From JAGPCK01 sp964535575 (GTDB taxonomy: Bacteria > Bacteroidota > Bacteroidia > UKL13-3), in contig CAZHTC010000006.1 in NCBI GenBank assembly GCA_964535575.1, forward strand, positions 1-64,000: DNA of 64,000 nt, in the 5' to 3' direction. Under the pieces are notes generated by a model, which saw only the letters and a list, made by a program, of their open reading frames with translations, was not told the DNA's origin and made no database searches. Numbering within the stretch: the stretch's first letter is position 1; every line of letters begins with the position of its first letter. This document shows positions 35,297-44,690 of this stretch, piece after piece. The translations under genes were made by a program, and so were the position numbers.

Positions 35297-37021
35297 TTAT
35301 TGTCCTCCGGTTTTAATAAATTTTACAGTACTGGTTCCGTACTTCGTAAGTACGGTAACAAAATAAATTCCATCAGGCCAGGCAGCAGTATAGAGAATAG
35401 ATTCTTCCATTACCGGAGATTCTATAATCTGAAGTATATTTCCTAACGTATTTCTGACTTCAATCCTGTTTATCGGTTTTTCAGAAACAATATGAAGTTC
35501 ATTCCGGGTTGGATTGGGAAAGCAAAGAATTTCCCTCGCTCCCTTTACAGAAATGATTCCTGTAGCAGGGCTTATGGAATAATACGCCAAAGCACCCATA
35601 GCGGTTTTCACAATGTGAACAGAACTATCAGGCGAAAGGTTTACCCTTCCACCAGCAGTAAAGAGGGCGGTAAAATAACCTTGCGGGTTTATGGTGATTT
35701 GTTTGACCCAATTTGCGTAACCGTTGGTAGAATAAAATGTACTGGCATCAAGATAGTTCATAGAAGAGTCGTAATGGACTATCAAAGGACTTTGCTGAGT
35801 GGAGGTAATCATTTTTACTCCGGATCCGGGGTCTAAATCAACTTGTCCGTAATACCCTCCACCTATGTAAATGGATTGATTTGGCATAACCATGGCTTTG
35901 CATAGAACAGGTGAGAAAATCCCACCACTGGTTGTTTTTGCCCAAAGGCAACGGCCAAGACTATCCACTTTTATAACCAGCAATGGAAACTCAGGATTGG
36001 CAGCGTAAAATGTGTCCTGCCCACTTATGGTGTTTACCAAAACGGTATCCTGATAATTGACGAGCTGGTAAATAAACCCTCCGGGTGCGAGGGCAATATT
36101 CTTCATGCCATCTCCGAAATAAGCCATGTTGTTTGGTGACGAAGTATTGGTTGCCCATTGAAAATTACCGGTGCTGTTGAATTTTGCCAGAAAAGCAGAG
36201 GAACCGACCGAACCAATAGTATGTACTTGCGACCCCGGGTCAATATCAATAGTATCACCAAATAAACCGGAGAGGTAAATGTTTTCGTTTGAATCCACCT
36301 CCAAATCTTTTAGTATTACACTGTATTTATCGTTATTAGGTAAGGCAAATCCAAACAGGAAGTCACCTGTAGGGCTGTATTTGGCAACAAAAAAGGTTAA
36401 ATGTCCTTTCGAATCTCTCAACAAGTATTGCCCTGGTCCTGGGTCAATGTCTACCGAGTCTAGAAAACGGCCTGCTATATAAAACTGTCCTTTGGAGTCA
36501 CGCGTGAAAAATTCGGAACTAAGATTACTGCTTTGGGTAGAGAAGGTCTTCGTCCATATAGGTCTGCCGCTTGAATCATAGTGCGATAAAAAAATGTTAT
36601 TGTTTAAACCGGGAATGGTAAACTGCGCAGAATCCGGGTCCAGATTACCGTAATGGGAGAAGTGGCCGGCCACATAAAAACGGTGGTTTTCGCCTAATAC
36701 AAGACCACTGGCTTCTGTTTTTTGTTCGCGACCAATTCTTTTAGCCCAAATCATTTTACCGGAGGCGGTATACTTACTGATAACAAAATTAACACCCGAT
36801 CCAAAGGGGCCAAAAGCTAAGGTATCAGGCCCCGGGTCAAAGTCAAATCCGTAACCCGGCAACAAATGCGAGAGCATATAGAAACTGCCATCAGGCAGAA
36901 AGGCCACCTGGTTTATTCCCTGATCACCTCCCGGGTATTCAAGGGCTTTGTTAAACTGTAACCCTTGGGTTATTCCCAGTAGTGGAAATAAAACAGCAAT
37001 CAATGCAAAGATTTTCTTCAT
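35297..37021 (-). CDS. Secreted beta-propeller-like protein with T9SS sorting domain
   Basis: A 574-residue protein with a signal peptide (MKKIFALIAVLFPLLG). Repeated blades follow, each carrying versions of DxDPGSGxxxL, FLAKFNSTGNFQWA, and YxGGxxxGxVDLDPG (for example near residues 60, 130, 190, 260 and 400). This pattern is common to Bacteroidetes SBBP-like propellers. A type A sorting domain closes the protein from about residue 498: LCFPNPTRNELHIVSEKP, IEVRNTLGN, WPDGIYFVTVLT. It should be exported by Sec and the type IX system. The ligand is unknown. It is monocistronic by layout. Confidence 0.87.
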   Translation of the reverse strand: MKKIFALIAVLFPLLGITQGLQFNKALEYPGGDQGINQVAFLPDGSFYMLSHLLPGYGFDFDPGPDTLAFGPFGSGVNFVISKYTASGKMIWAKRIGREQKTEASGLVLGENHRFYVAGHFSHYGNLDPDSAQFTIPGLNNNIFLSHYDSSGRPIWTKTFSTQSSNLSSEFFTRDSKGQFYIAGRFLDSVDIDPGPGQYLLRDSKGHLTFFVAKYSPTGDFLFGFALPNNDKYSVILKDLEVDSNENIYLSGLFGDTIDIDPGSQVHTIGSVGSSAFLAKFNSTGNFQWATNTSSPNNMAYFGDGMKNIALAPGGFIYQLVNYQDTVLVNTISGQDTFYAANPEFPLLVIKVDSLGRCLWAKTTSGGIFSPVLCKAMVMPNQSIYIGGGYYGQVDLDPGSGVKMITSTQQSPLIVHYDSSMNYLDASTFYSTNGYANWVKQITINPQGYFTALFTAGGRVNLSPDSSVHIVKTAMGALAYYSISPATGIISVKGAREILCFPNPTRNELHIVSEKPINRIEVRNTLGNILQIIESPVMEESILYTAAWPDGIYFVTVLTKYGTSTVKFIKTGGQ

Positions 37022-37183
37022 AGATGCAAATTATGGAAAGTTGTCGAATTTTCAAACGAAATATTCTGAAGCAGAAGGCAACATACGTTTCATCATAACT
37101 GGACAGTAATTTTTTAACTGGTATAACTTCTTTTTTTGCTTAAGGATAAAACCCGTAAAATTGATTCATCAATTCACACCCAT

Positions 37184-38617
37184 ATGGCACTAAGCAGGTT
37201 TTGGTCCTACATCATTGTTCTGAGTGTAATCTATATTTTTTACATGCTGCTGTCAGCGCGCATGTACACTATTGGCAATGTGGTAAACGGAAAACAAAAC
37301 GAGCCGGTACTGGTGGCCGAACTTCCTTCGGATATGCTGCGCCAAACAGATACGGCTTTTTACGCCCAACTGATCACTGCCAAAACCGATGGAGTGCAAA
37401 AAGGAGATACCTCGTATGTGTTGCAGGACAATGCCACCATTTCGGTGTATCATGGCAAACAGGCAGCTGATGGTATTTTTGCCACCTGTAAAAACACCAT
37501 CATGGATATCTGGTTGCCGCTTATCGGGTACCTCACCTTTTTTTGCGGACTGCTGCATTTGCTCAATGACTCGAATGCCATTGAGAAAATGGCTCGTGTG
37601 CTGTCTCCTTTTTTTGTACGCATTTTCCCGGAGCTGCCCAAAGGGCATTCGGCTTATGGGTTTATGACCATGAACTTTGCTGCCAATTTTCTGGGGCTCG
37701 ATAATGCTGCCACTCCTTTCGGACTAAAAGCCATGGAAAGCATGCAGGAGGTAAATGAACATAAAGAACGCGCCTCCAACAGCCAGATTATGTTTTTGTG
37801 TTTGCACGCTGCCGGCCTCACACTCATTCCCACTTCCATCATTGGTTACCGTGCCGCACAACATGCTTCCAATCCGGCCGATATTATGTTGCCCTGCATC
37901 ATCACCTCATTTGTGGGTACCATGGCTGCCTTAATTTTTGTAAGCATCAAACAACGCATCAATTTACTAAACGGAGTAGTTATCGGGTTGGTTACGGCTG
38001 TGAGTGCCGTGATTGGTTTTTTATTATTTTATGTAAACAAACTGAGTGGCATTGAAAAATTTCACTTCACCGGAAACCTGAGCAATGGCGTATTGCTGTT
38101 TATCATTTTACTCATTGTGGCGTATTGCATTCTCAACGAAAAAATATTTAAACAAAACGGCACCAATATTTTTGATTCATTTGTAACCGGTGCAAAAGAT
38201 GGATTTACCACCGGGGTACGTGTGTTGCCTTACATGATTGCCATGCTGGTTGCCCTTAGTATTTTTCGCAACTCGGGGCTCATGACCATTGTGATGGATG
38301 GGGTGAGTTCTTCGCTCAGCGTGTTTGGCGTGGATCCGCAAATTATCAATGCCATTCCGGTGGCACTTATGCGTCCGTTTAGTGCCGGTGGTTCGCGCGG
38401 GTTTATGCTCGATGCCATGAAAACCTATGGCCCCGATAGCCTGGCCGGACAGCTTTCGTGTTTATTTCAGGGGGCTGCCGAAACCACATTTTATGTGATT
38501 GCCCTCTATTTCGGGTCGGTAAATGTAAAAGAAACCCGTTACACTCTGGGTATTATGCTGCTGGTTGACCTGGTATGCGTGCTGTCGGCTATTTTTATCT
38601 GTGGCCTGTATTTTTAA
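37184..38617 (+). CDS. Nucleoside-recognition (Gate) domain membrane protein, SpmA/SpmB-like
   Basis: A 477-residue inner-membrane protein from the ATG at 37184; a TTG at 37136 also opens the frame but adds a polar stretch before the first helix. Many membrane helices are arranged as two Gate units: the first with NSQIMFLCLHAAGLTLIPTS near 206 and GLDNAATPFGLKAM near 180, the second with TGVRVLPYMIAMLVALSIF near 348 and ALMRPFSAGGSRGFMLDAM near 395. Two fused Gate domains match fused spore maturation A/B-like proteins, which occur in non-sporulating Bacteroidetes and are thought to move small molecules. The cargo is unknown. An extracytoplasmic loop (about 35-110) precedes the first unit. Confidence 0.82.
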   Translation: MALSRFWSYIIVLSVIYIFYMLLSARMYTIGNVVNGKQNEPVLVAELPSDMLRQTDTAFYAQLITAKTDGVQKGDTSYVLQDNATISVYHGKQAADGIFATCKNTIMDIWLPLIGYLTFFCGLLHLLNDSNAIEKMARVLSPFFVRIFPELPKGHSAYGFMTMNFAANFLGLDNAATPFGLKAMESMQEVNEHKERASNSQIMFLCLHAAGLTLIPTSIIGYRAAQHASNPADIMLPCIITSFVGTMAALIFVSIKQRINLLNGVVIGLVTAVSAVIGFLLFYVNKLSGIEKFHFTGNLSNGVLLFIILLIVAYCILNEKIFKQNGTNIFDSFVTGAKDGFTTGVRVLPYMIAMLVALSIFRNSGLMTIVMDGVSSSLSVFGVDPQIINAIPVALMRPFSAGGSRGFMLDAMKTYGPDSLAGQLSCLFQGAAETTFYVIALYFGSVNVKETRYTLGIMLLVDLVCVLSAIFICGLYF

Positions 38618-38753
38618 CGAGTCACTGAATTTATTCACAACTTCCTGTTTTTAGCTTTTCATTAAATATTATTGCAGTCCTTTCTGTGAGAGGAAATAAC
38701 CGCATGGCTGCTTCATCAACAGAAATTACCAGTAGAAAAAAATAAAGACGTAT

Positions 38754-39119
38754 ATGGCACTCGATTTAATTGGAAAAATCATTCAGATTCTCCCCGAAAC
38801 CGGAGGACAAAGCAAAGCAGGTAAAGCCTGGGTAAAACAGGAGTTTATTCTGGAAACACAGGAAACCTATCCCAAAAAAGTTTGCATCAGCATGATGGGC
38901 GACAAACTGCAGGAGTTGAAAAAATTTAAAGTGGGTGACGAAGTAAAAGCACACCTTAATATTGAATCGCGCGAGTACAACGGAAAATGGTACACCAATG
39001 TGGGTGCCTGGCGCCTGGAGGCGAATAGCCGTGCGGCTTCTTCGCAGGGCGATGATTTTTATCCCGATGCCGAACCCGATTTTGTTCCCGATAATACCTC
39101 GGACGATTTACCTTTTTAG
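38754..39119 (+). CDS. DUF3127 protein with SSB-like acidic tail
   Basis: A 121-residue protein. Residues 1-85 form a compact OB-like beta barrel (LIGKIIQILPETGGQSKAGKAW, then KKFKVGDEVKAHLNIESRE, then KWYTNVGAWRLE) as in the Bacteroidetes family DUF3127. The rest is a disordered acidic linker ending in DDLPF. That tail copies the SSB C-terminal tip (DDDIPF), which recruits repair and replication proteins, so I infer a single-stranded-DNA-binding or SSB-mimic role. It is a single gene between a transporter-like gene and a T9SS gene. Confidence 0.82.
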   Translation: MALDLIGKIIQILPETGGQSKAGKAWVKQEFILETQETYPKKVCISMMGDKLQELKKFKVGDEVKAHLNIESREYNGKWYTNVGAWRLEANSRAASSQGDDFYPDAEPDFVPDNTSDDLPF

Positions 39120-39196
39120 TTCCTTCGGGGAACTCGCTTTTTTCTTCCCGTTTACCATCAAAGATTTTGTAACTTTACAGCATCAAAAATATCCTT

Positions 39197-41968
39197 ATGA
39201 TGAAAGTAAAGTTTCGGGTAGCCATTGGTACACTGTCTTTGTTGATTGCCACAGCATTTTTTGCCGCCACACAGCTTCACAAACCGGTCGCCCCCACCGT
39301 GGGAGGAGAAGGAATGGAAGAAGATGTGGAGGCACGCGCCCAATGGATGACCCAAATGCTGGCCGACCCCGCTACTGGAAAAATACCTGCCGATATTCGC
39401 AACAAAGAACTTGCCTTCAGCCACACCCTGCCGGTAAACGAACCCAAATACAAAACCAATACGGCCGATGATGGATTCTGGAGGCAGCGCGGGCCATGGA
39501 ATGTAGGCGGACGCGCAAGGGCCATTGCCATTGATAAAACAAACGAAAACATACTGTTGGCCGGTGGAACCACCGGAGGCATTTGGCGAAGCACCAATGG
39601 CGGCAGCACCTGGACCAAAGTGAGCAATACCGACAATATGCTCAACATTACAGCCATTATGCAGGATCCCCGTGCCGGAAAAACACAAAACTGGTATGTG
39701 GGTACCGGAGAATATTACGGAGGTTATGTGCCCGGAGCTTTTTACCTGGGAAAAGGCATGTACAAATCAACGGATGGAGGGCTTACCTGGACTTCCATTA
39801 CCAGCACCAATACCAATACCCCGCAAACTTTTGAAGGCACCTGGGATTTTATTCATAATATCGCCATCAATACCACCATTGATACCGCAGAAGTATTGTA
39901 TGCCGCTACCTACAATGCCGTTTACCGCAGCATAAACGGAGGAACCACCTGGAACCGCGTGCGCGGTGGCGGTGCAGCCATTGGCAGCAGTACGTGGAGC
40001 GATGTAGTGGTTACGCCCACAGGCGTAGTGTATGCAGCCCTTTCGGGTGGAGGCGCACATCCCGGCATCTGGCGCTCGGTGAACAACGGAATAAACTGGA
40101 CCAAAATAACACCGGCCAATTTTCCTGCTTCGTTTGCCCGTATTGTCATTGGACTTTCGCCCAGCGATGAAAATCAAATTTACTTTGTAGCCAGCACACC
40201 GGGCTACGGAAAAAAATCGGTCGACTTTCAGGGACGTGAAGACTGGAACAGCCTGTGGAAATATACCTATGTGAGCGGAGACGGAACCGGAACAGGAGGA
40301 GTGTGGGAAGACCGCAGTGCCAATATACCGGGCTTTGGGGGCGACTTCGGTGATTTTAATTCACAACAAAGTTATTGCTTAACCGTAAAAGTAAAACCCG
40401 ATAACCCCGATGTGGTATTTATTGGCTCTACCAATTTATACCGCTCTACCGATGGGTTTAAAACCACTGCCAACAGCGCCTGGATTGGCGGTTATGCCGT
40501 AAACACCACCCGCCCCGATTATCAGTTGTATCCCAATCATCATCCCGATGTACACAACAATGTGTTCTATCCTTCCAATCCTTCTAAAATGATTTCGGTG
40601 AGTGACGGAGGCATTTCGCGCACCACCAATAACCTCGCTTCGTCAGTTACCTGGCAGGCGTTAAACTATGGGTTTATCACCACCCAGTTTTATACCGTGG
40701 CTATGGACCACGCCACTGCCGGAAGCAATATTGTTACTGGCGGATTGCAGGACAACGGAACGCATTTTACCAATACACAGGCCTACGGTGCCTCGTGGGT
40801 TTTGTCATCCAGTTCGGATGGCTCTTTTTGTTATGTGAAAGACGGAGGCAGCGAACATTATATGTCCACCCAGCAGGGAAGGGTGTACCGCTTAATTTTA
40901 GATGCCACCGGAAAATGGACACAGCTCGCAAGGTTGGATCCGGCCGGAATTCCCAGAGACAAATACCAGTTCATTAATCCGTACACACCCGATGGAGGCG
41001 ACTGGAAACGCCTGTACCTGCCGGCCAATAACCGCTTGTGGCGCAACAGCGATGTAACAGCCATTCCGTTAAAATCTACCATTGATACCAACCGCGTGCT
41101 TACCAACTGGCAGGAATTATCGAATGCCGCCCTGCCCGATAGTGCCGATGAAATTACTGCGATAGTGAGTGCCGGTAAAATAGCCGATGTGCTCTACTAC
41201 GCCACCATGAACGGGCGCGTGTTTAAATTGCGCGGAGCATCGGTGGGCAATCCCGTTCCCGCTGAAATTACCGGAAGTAATTTTCCTTCCGGTTCGTATA
41301 TCAATTGCATTGCCGTACATCCGCAGGATACCTCTAAAATTTTGGTGGTGTTTACCAATTACAATGTGCAAAGTGTGTTTTACACGGAAAACGGAGGACA
41401 AAGCTGGACGGCTGTATCAGGCAACTTAGAACAAAACAGCAATGGCAGCGGCAATGGCCCCTCGTGCCGGTGGCTTACGCCTGTAACCATTAATAACCAA
41501 CTGGTGTATTACCTGGCCACCACCACCGGGCTGTATGCCACCGATAGCCTCAATGGCACACAAACCGTTTGGATCAAACAATCGCCCACGCTTATCGGAG
41601 ATAATATTGTAACCATGATGGACTACCGCGAGAATGACGGACAACTGGTGGTTTCTACTTTTGGAGCGGGTGTGTTTAGTGCCCGGCTAAACTCGGCACA
41701 CAATATTACCTCGGTAAAAACGGAACCCACTCTTTCGGTGGCACGGGTGTATCCCAATCCTGTGTATAGCCGGTTTAAGGTAGAAGGGCTGCGACCCGCC
41801 ACCACCTATACCTACCAGGTGCTGAATGCCGAAGGGAAAATACTGCTGCATGGCAGTATGACCCGCGATTTTAGCGAAGTAAACATACAGGCACTGGCAG
41901 CTGGCTGTTATTACTTAGTATTGGATGACGGCCTGAGCCGCGAAGTGAAAAAAGTGGTGAAGTATTGA
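39197..41968 (+). CDS. BNR/sortilin-type propeller protein with T9SS sorting domain
   Basis: A 923-residue exported protein. It has an N-terminal hydrophobic signal (KVKFRVAIGTLSLLIATAFF; Met2 at 39200 is an equal start). Asp-box/BNR blades follow (STNGGSTWTKVS near 135, STDGGLTWTSI near 195, SINGGTTWNRV near 247, TENGGQSWTAV near 735), as in VPS10/sortilin and sialidase-like propellers. A type A sorting domain begins near 853: VYPNPVYSRFKVEGL, YQVLNAEGKIL, LAAGCYYLVLDDG, ending KKVVKY. Sialidase activity is not supported, since the arginine triad is not evident. It is the last core gene before the defence island. Confidence 0.87.
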   Translation: MMKVKFRVAIGTLSLLIATAFFAATQLHKPVAPTVGGEGMEEDVEARAQWMTQMLADPATGKIPADIRNKELAFSHTLPVNEPKYKTNTADDGFWRQRGPWNVGGRARAIAIDKTNENILLAGGTTGGIWRSTNGGSTWTKVSNTDNMLNITAIMQDPRAGKTQNWYVGTGEYYGGYVPGAFYLGKGMYKSTDGGLTWTSITSTNTNTPQTFEGTWDFIHNIAINTTIDTAEVLYAATYNAVYRSINGGTTWNRVRGGGAAIGSSTWSDVVVTPTGVVYAALSGGGAHPGIWRSVNNGINWTKITPANFPASFARIVIGLSPSDENQIYFVASTPGYGKKSVDFQGREDWNSLWKYTYVSGDGTGTGGVWEDRSANIPGFGGDFGDFNSQQSYCLTVKVKPDNPDVVFIGSTNLYRSTDGFKTTANSAWIGGYAVNTTRPDYQLYPNHHPDVHNNVFYPSNPSKMISVSDGGISRTTNNLASSVTWQALNYGFITTQFYTVAMDHATAGSNIVTGGLQDNGTHFTNTQAYGASWVLSSSSDGSFCYVKDGGSEHYMSTQQGRVYRLILDATGKWTQLARLDPAGIPRDKYQFINPYTPDGGDWKRLYLPANNRLWRNSDVTAIPLKSTIDTNRVLTNWQELSNAALPDSADEITAIVSAGKIADVLYYATMNGRVFKLRGASVGNPVPAEITGSNFPSGSYINCIAVHPQDTSKILVVFTNYNVQSVFYTENGGQSWTAVSGNLEQNSNGSGNGPSCRWLTPVTINNQLVYYLATTTGLYATDSLNGTQTVWIKQSPTLIGDNIVTMMDYRENDGQLVVSTFGAGVFSARLNSAHNITSVKTEPTLSVARVYPNPVYSRFKVEGLRPATTYTYQVLNAEGKILLHGSMTRDFSEVNIQALAAGCYYLVLDDGLSREVKKVVKY

Positions 41969-42300
41969 TCACAACGTCTTTCCTCCTTCCCGTCATCCAT
42001 ATCCCGCCTCCCTTGCAGGGTAGGCTTCGCCTGTCACACCGAGTTCACCGAGGTGGAAGGGTGCAGGGGGATGAACTTTAACCCCAAAACTTCAAACTTT
42101 CTTTGCAAACCCCAAAACTTTTTTTACCTTGCCCTTGCAAAAACCCCAAACCCATGCCTGCAGGTCGCTTCCCTTTCTTTTTTACTCAAATAAAACGAAT
42201 AAAAAATTCGCAGCAATCGCCCAGGTGGGCAAACCTACAACGCACCGATTAAATGCATTTTTAGATTTCCAGCACATTTTCAAACTTTACGAATTAAATT
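41969..42300. other. Non-coding left edge of the defence island
   Basis: A 332-bp stretch with no convincing gene. It contains a reverse copy of the C-rich dispersed repeat seen at 14023-14073 (GGAAGGGTGCAGGGGGATG at 42055-42073, with CCCTTGCAGGG near 42010) and a 28-bp direct repeat CCCCAAAACTT (42082 and 42110). Composition switches from balanced to AT-rich near 42150-42200. TAGATTTC at 42262-42269 is a one-mismatch -7 element for the methyltransferase operon. A 72-codon frame ends inside the methyltransferase and is not listed as a gene. Confidence 0.5.
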
Positions 42301-43602
42301 ATGGCGACAGATACTCTAGTAATAGGACAAAAACTGAAAGCAGATAAAAGTTGGGCTTACTCAGATAAGTCCAGTCATGATACTTCATACATGACACACA
42401 ACTACTATAGTTATCCTGCTAAGTTTATTCCGCAAGTTGCCAAACGATTGATTGAAGAAAACAGTAATCCAGGAGACATTGTAATTGATTGCTTCATGGG
42501 TAGCGGAACTACAATAGTTGAAGCGTTGATGACGGATCGAATCGGAATTGGAAGCGACATCAACTATGTGGCGTACTTAGTCGCAAAAGCAAAGACAACA
42601 CCGGTGAGCATAAAGTTACTTGAAGCCGAAATGATGCAACTCCAACTTGATTTGGAACATCGTATGAATGGCAAATATGATTACTATCTTTCAAAATCAA
42701 AAAAGTTGGCTCCAGAACATGAGCGCATTGATTATTGGTTTAGGAAAACACAAAAAGAAAAACTTGCAATTATCTTCGCAAGGATTCACGAAGTAAAAAA
42801 CAGTGACCTAAAAAATTTTCTGTTCGTTGCGTTTGCTCAAATCTTAAAAACCTGTTCTATTTGGTTGCAGTCAAGCGTGAAACCTCAGAGAGATTTTTCA
42901 AAAGCAGATTACGAACCACTTGAAATGTTTTTGTCAAGAGTGAAAATAATGGCGAAGCGAAATAAGGATTTTTTTGAAAAACTGAAACCAGAAGTTCAAA
43001 AGTCAATTCACAAACATAGAAAGGTAAGTAGAAACGATGCAAGGCGAATTCCAATTGCGAGCAACAAAGCAGCACTTATAGTTACAAGTCCGCCTTATGT
43101 TACATCTTACGAGTATGCGGATTTACATCAGTTACCTTCGTTGTGGTTTGACAAAATGAAAGATATAAACGAGTTCCGGAAAAGGTTTATCGGAAGCGTT
43201 TTCAAAATAGAAGATAATCCAGTAAACACTCATAGTGACACAGCAGAAAAAATTATACAACAATTCAACGGGAAGAAAAAATCAAAAGAGATCAGAAAGT
43301 ATTGTATTGAGATGTATGACTGTTTCAAAGAAATGAAGCGTGTGTTGAAGAAGAATGGGAAAGCCTGTATCGTAATTGGCGACACACATTATCGCAATGT
43401 TGACATTCTGAATCACCAAATTTTTATCGAGCAAATGACTTCCTTAGGTTTTGAAATTGAGAATGTGATTTTGCGTGAAGTAACTTCTAAGATGCTGCCT
43501 AGTTACCGTGATCCGAAGAACGGAAGGTTTGCAAAGGCAACTGACAAGAATACTAAATTAGTCCACCCGAAAGAATACATCATTATAGCAAAGAAGAAAT
43601 AA
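42301..43602 (+). CDS. DNA methyltransferase (amino-MTase, SPPY type)
   Basis: A 433-residue site-specific DNA methyltransferase. THNYYSYPAKFIPQVAKRLI near residue 32 and SAM motif I DCFMGSGTTIVEAL at 63-76 are followed by a helical insert (about 105-255). Catalytic motif IV TSPPYVTSYEYADLHQLP is at 262-279; SPPY favours N4-cytosine, though N6-adenine is possible. The order I-insert-IV and the late FKEMKRVLKKNGKACIVIGD block fit the D12/N6_N4_Mtase superfamily. It opens a four-gene run and probably marks self DNA for it. NurA starts 1 nt after its stop. It is more AT-rich than the flanking genes. Confidence 0.87.
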   Translation: MATDTLVIGQKLKADKSWAYSDKSSHDTSYMTHNYYSYPAKFIPQVAKRLIEENSNPGDIVIDCFMGSGTTIVEALMTDRIGIGSDINYVAYLVAKAKTTPVSIKLLEAEMMQLQLDLEHRMNGKYDYYLSKSKKLAPEHERIDYWFRKTQKEKLAIIFARIHEVKNSDLKNFLFVAFAQILKTCSIWLQSSVKPQRDFSKADYEPLEMFLSRVKIMAKRNKDFFEKLKPEVQKSIHKHRKVSRNDARRIPIASNKAALIVTSPPYVTSYEYADLHQLPSLWFDKMKDINEFRKRFIGSVFKIEDNPVNTHSDTAEKIIQQFNGKKKSKEIRKYCIEMYDCFKEMKRVLKKNGKACIVIGDTHYRNVDILNHQIFIEQMTSLGFEIENVILREVTSKMLPSYRDPKNGRFAKATDKNTKLVHPKEYIIIAKKK

Positions 43603-43603
43603 T

Positions 43604-44686
43604 ATGACATATTCATTTGAAGAATTTTTGAAAGAAGACCATTGGACAAACTTGAACACTCATTATTTGGGTTTCAATAAGACATTGGAAGAAAACATTT
43701 CAAAGAACATCAATGTTTATCAACGGGAAATTGTCAGAGAGAAATTGAAGGACAGAATTTGCAAAGCAAACCCTGATTTGATCTCCAAAATGAAAGATGA
43801 GTTGCTTTCAGGAAATGTTGTTGCAGTTGACGGCACTTGCGCAAACTATGATTTACTCACAGTTGGATTTCAAGCAAGGATTGGAGTTATCGCAGTCAAT
43901 TACAAAAACAAAAAAACAGAACACACACTTTACATTTCGGAACCATTCATTCCATACGAGAAAGAAAATTACGAGGAGATAATGCAGTATGCAATCAAAA
44001 AGAAGAAAGGTAATGCTGGAATTAGCAGTTTACATGTAACCGCAGTGATGCTTTACAAGGAAAGGGAAATTGTAATTGATAGACCGGAGAAATACAAAAT
44101 GATACAAGGAGACATTTTTCCTTATGAATTAAAAACGGGACAAGGAAGATTGAGAGGATTGAATGCTTGTTTGAAATTAGGCAGGAAAATATTGAACACT
44201 GAAAATGTTGTTGCTACGCAAACAACATCTACAGACCCGGCATATCGCCTAATTGGAAATGCTTTAGAACCTGGCGAGTATATTGAGATTCACGATTACT
44301 ACGAGGAGTTAAATTCTTTTTTACTTGGTGATGGTGATGATTTTTCAATTCCGGCAAGATTCAATCCTACGGACAAAGAAGCATTTGAACTGTTTATTAA
44401 CGATGCGAAGAATAAATTTTCAGTCGGTATTTTCAAAGGACTACGAAGCAATAGGCCTTATGTATTCTTTGCACCGAAAAGTAATTTAGAAACCATGGTG
44501 AATTTACTTTTCGCTGACAGCAGCTTTCAACCAATGAGAGGGTTTCCCTTACTCTTAGATTATGCAGATACAATTTGCTCCAGGCTTTTATCGGGAACAG
44601 ATTTTAAAAATCAAGTGGAAGCAAAACTTGCACGAAAGAAAATTTTAGAATTCGAGATTAGTGAAAAATCAACAAGGAGAAGATAA
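43604..44686 (+). CDS. NurA-domain nuclease
   Basis: A 360-residue protein. The NurA hallmark VVAVDGTCANYDLL lies at 72-85, with Asp76 as the expected first metal ligand. The second half ends in FQPMRGFPLLLDYADTICSR near 312, the position where NurA proteins have their last conserved acidic/His turn. NurA is a 5'-3' exonuclease and ssDNA endonuclease that works inside a HerA hexamer. The gene directly downstream encodes a HerA-like ATPase, which makes the assignment firmer than sequence alone. Its start is 1 nt after the methyltransferase stop, and HerA begins 4 nt after its own stop. Confidence 0.8.
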   Translation: MTYSFEEFLKEDHWTNLNTHYLGFNKTLEENISKNINVYQREIVREKLKDRICKANPDLISKMKDELLSGNVVAVDGTCANYDLLTVGFQARIGVIAVNYKNKKTEHTLYISEPFIPYEKENYEEIMQYAIKKKKGNAGISSLHVTAVMLYKEREIVIDRPEKYKMIQGDIFPYELKTGQGRLRGLNACLKLGRKILNTENVVATQTTSTDPAYRLIGNALEPGEYIEIHDYYEELNSFLLGDGDDFSIPARFNPTDKEAFELFINDAKNKFSVGIFKGLRSNRPYVFFAPKSNLETMVNLLFADSSFQPMRGFPLLLDYADTICSRLLSGTDFKNQVEAKLARKKILEFEISEKSTRRR

Positions 44687-44690
44687 CAAT

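Noticed and set aside
37136..37183. TTG start extending the Gate-domain protein by 16 residues
   Set aside because: The ATG at 37184 directly precedes the first membrane helix, and the extension is polar and unsupported.
42129..42347. 72-codon plus-strand frame before the methyltransferase
   Set aside because: It runs into the methyltransferase in another frame, covers the composition break, and lacks a credible leader. It could be a relic, but there is no support.
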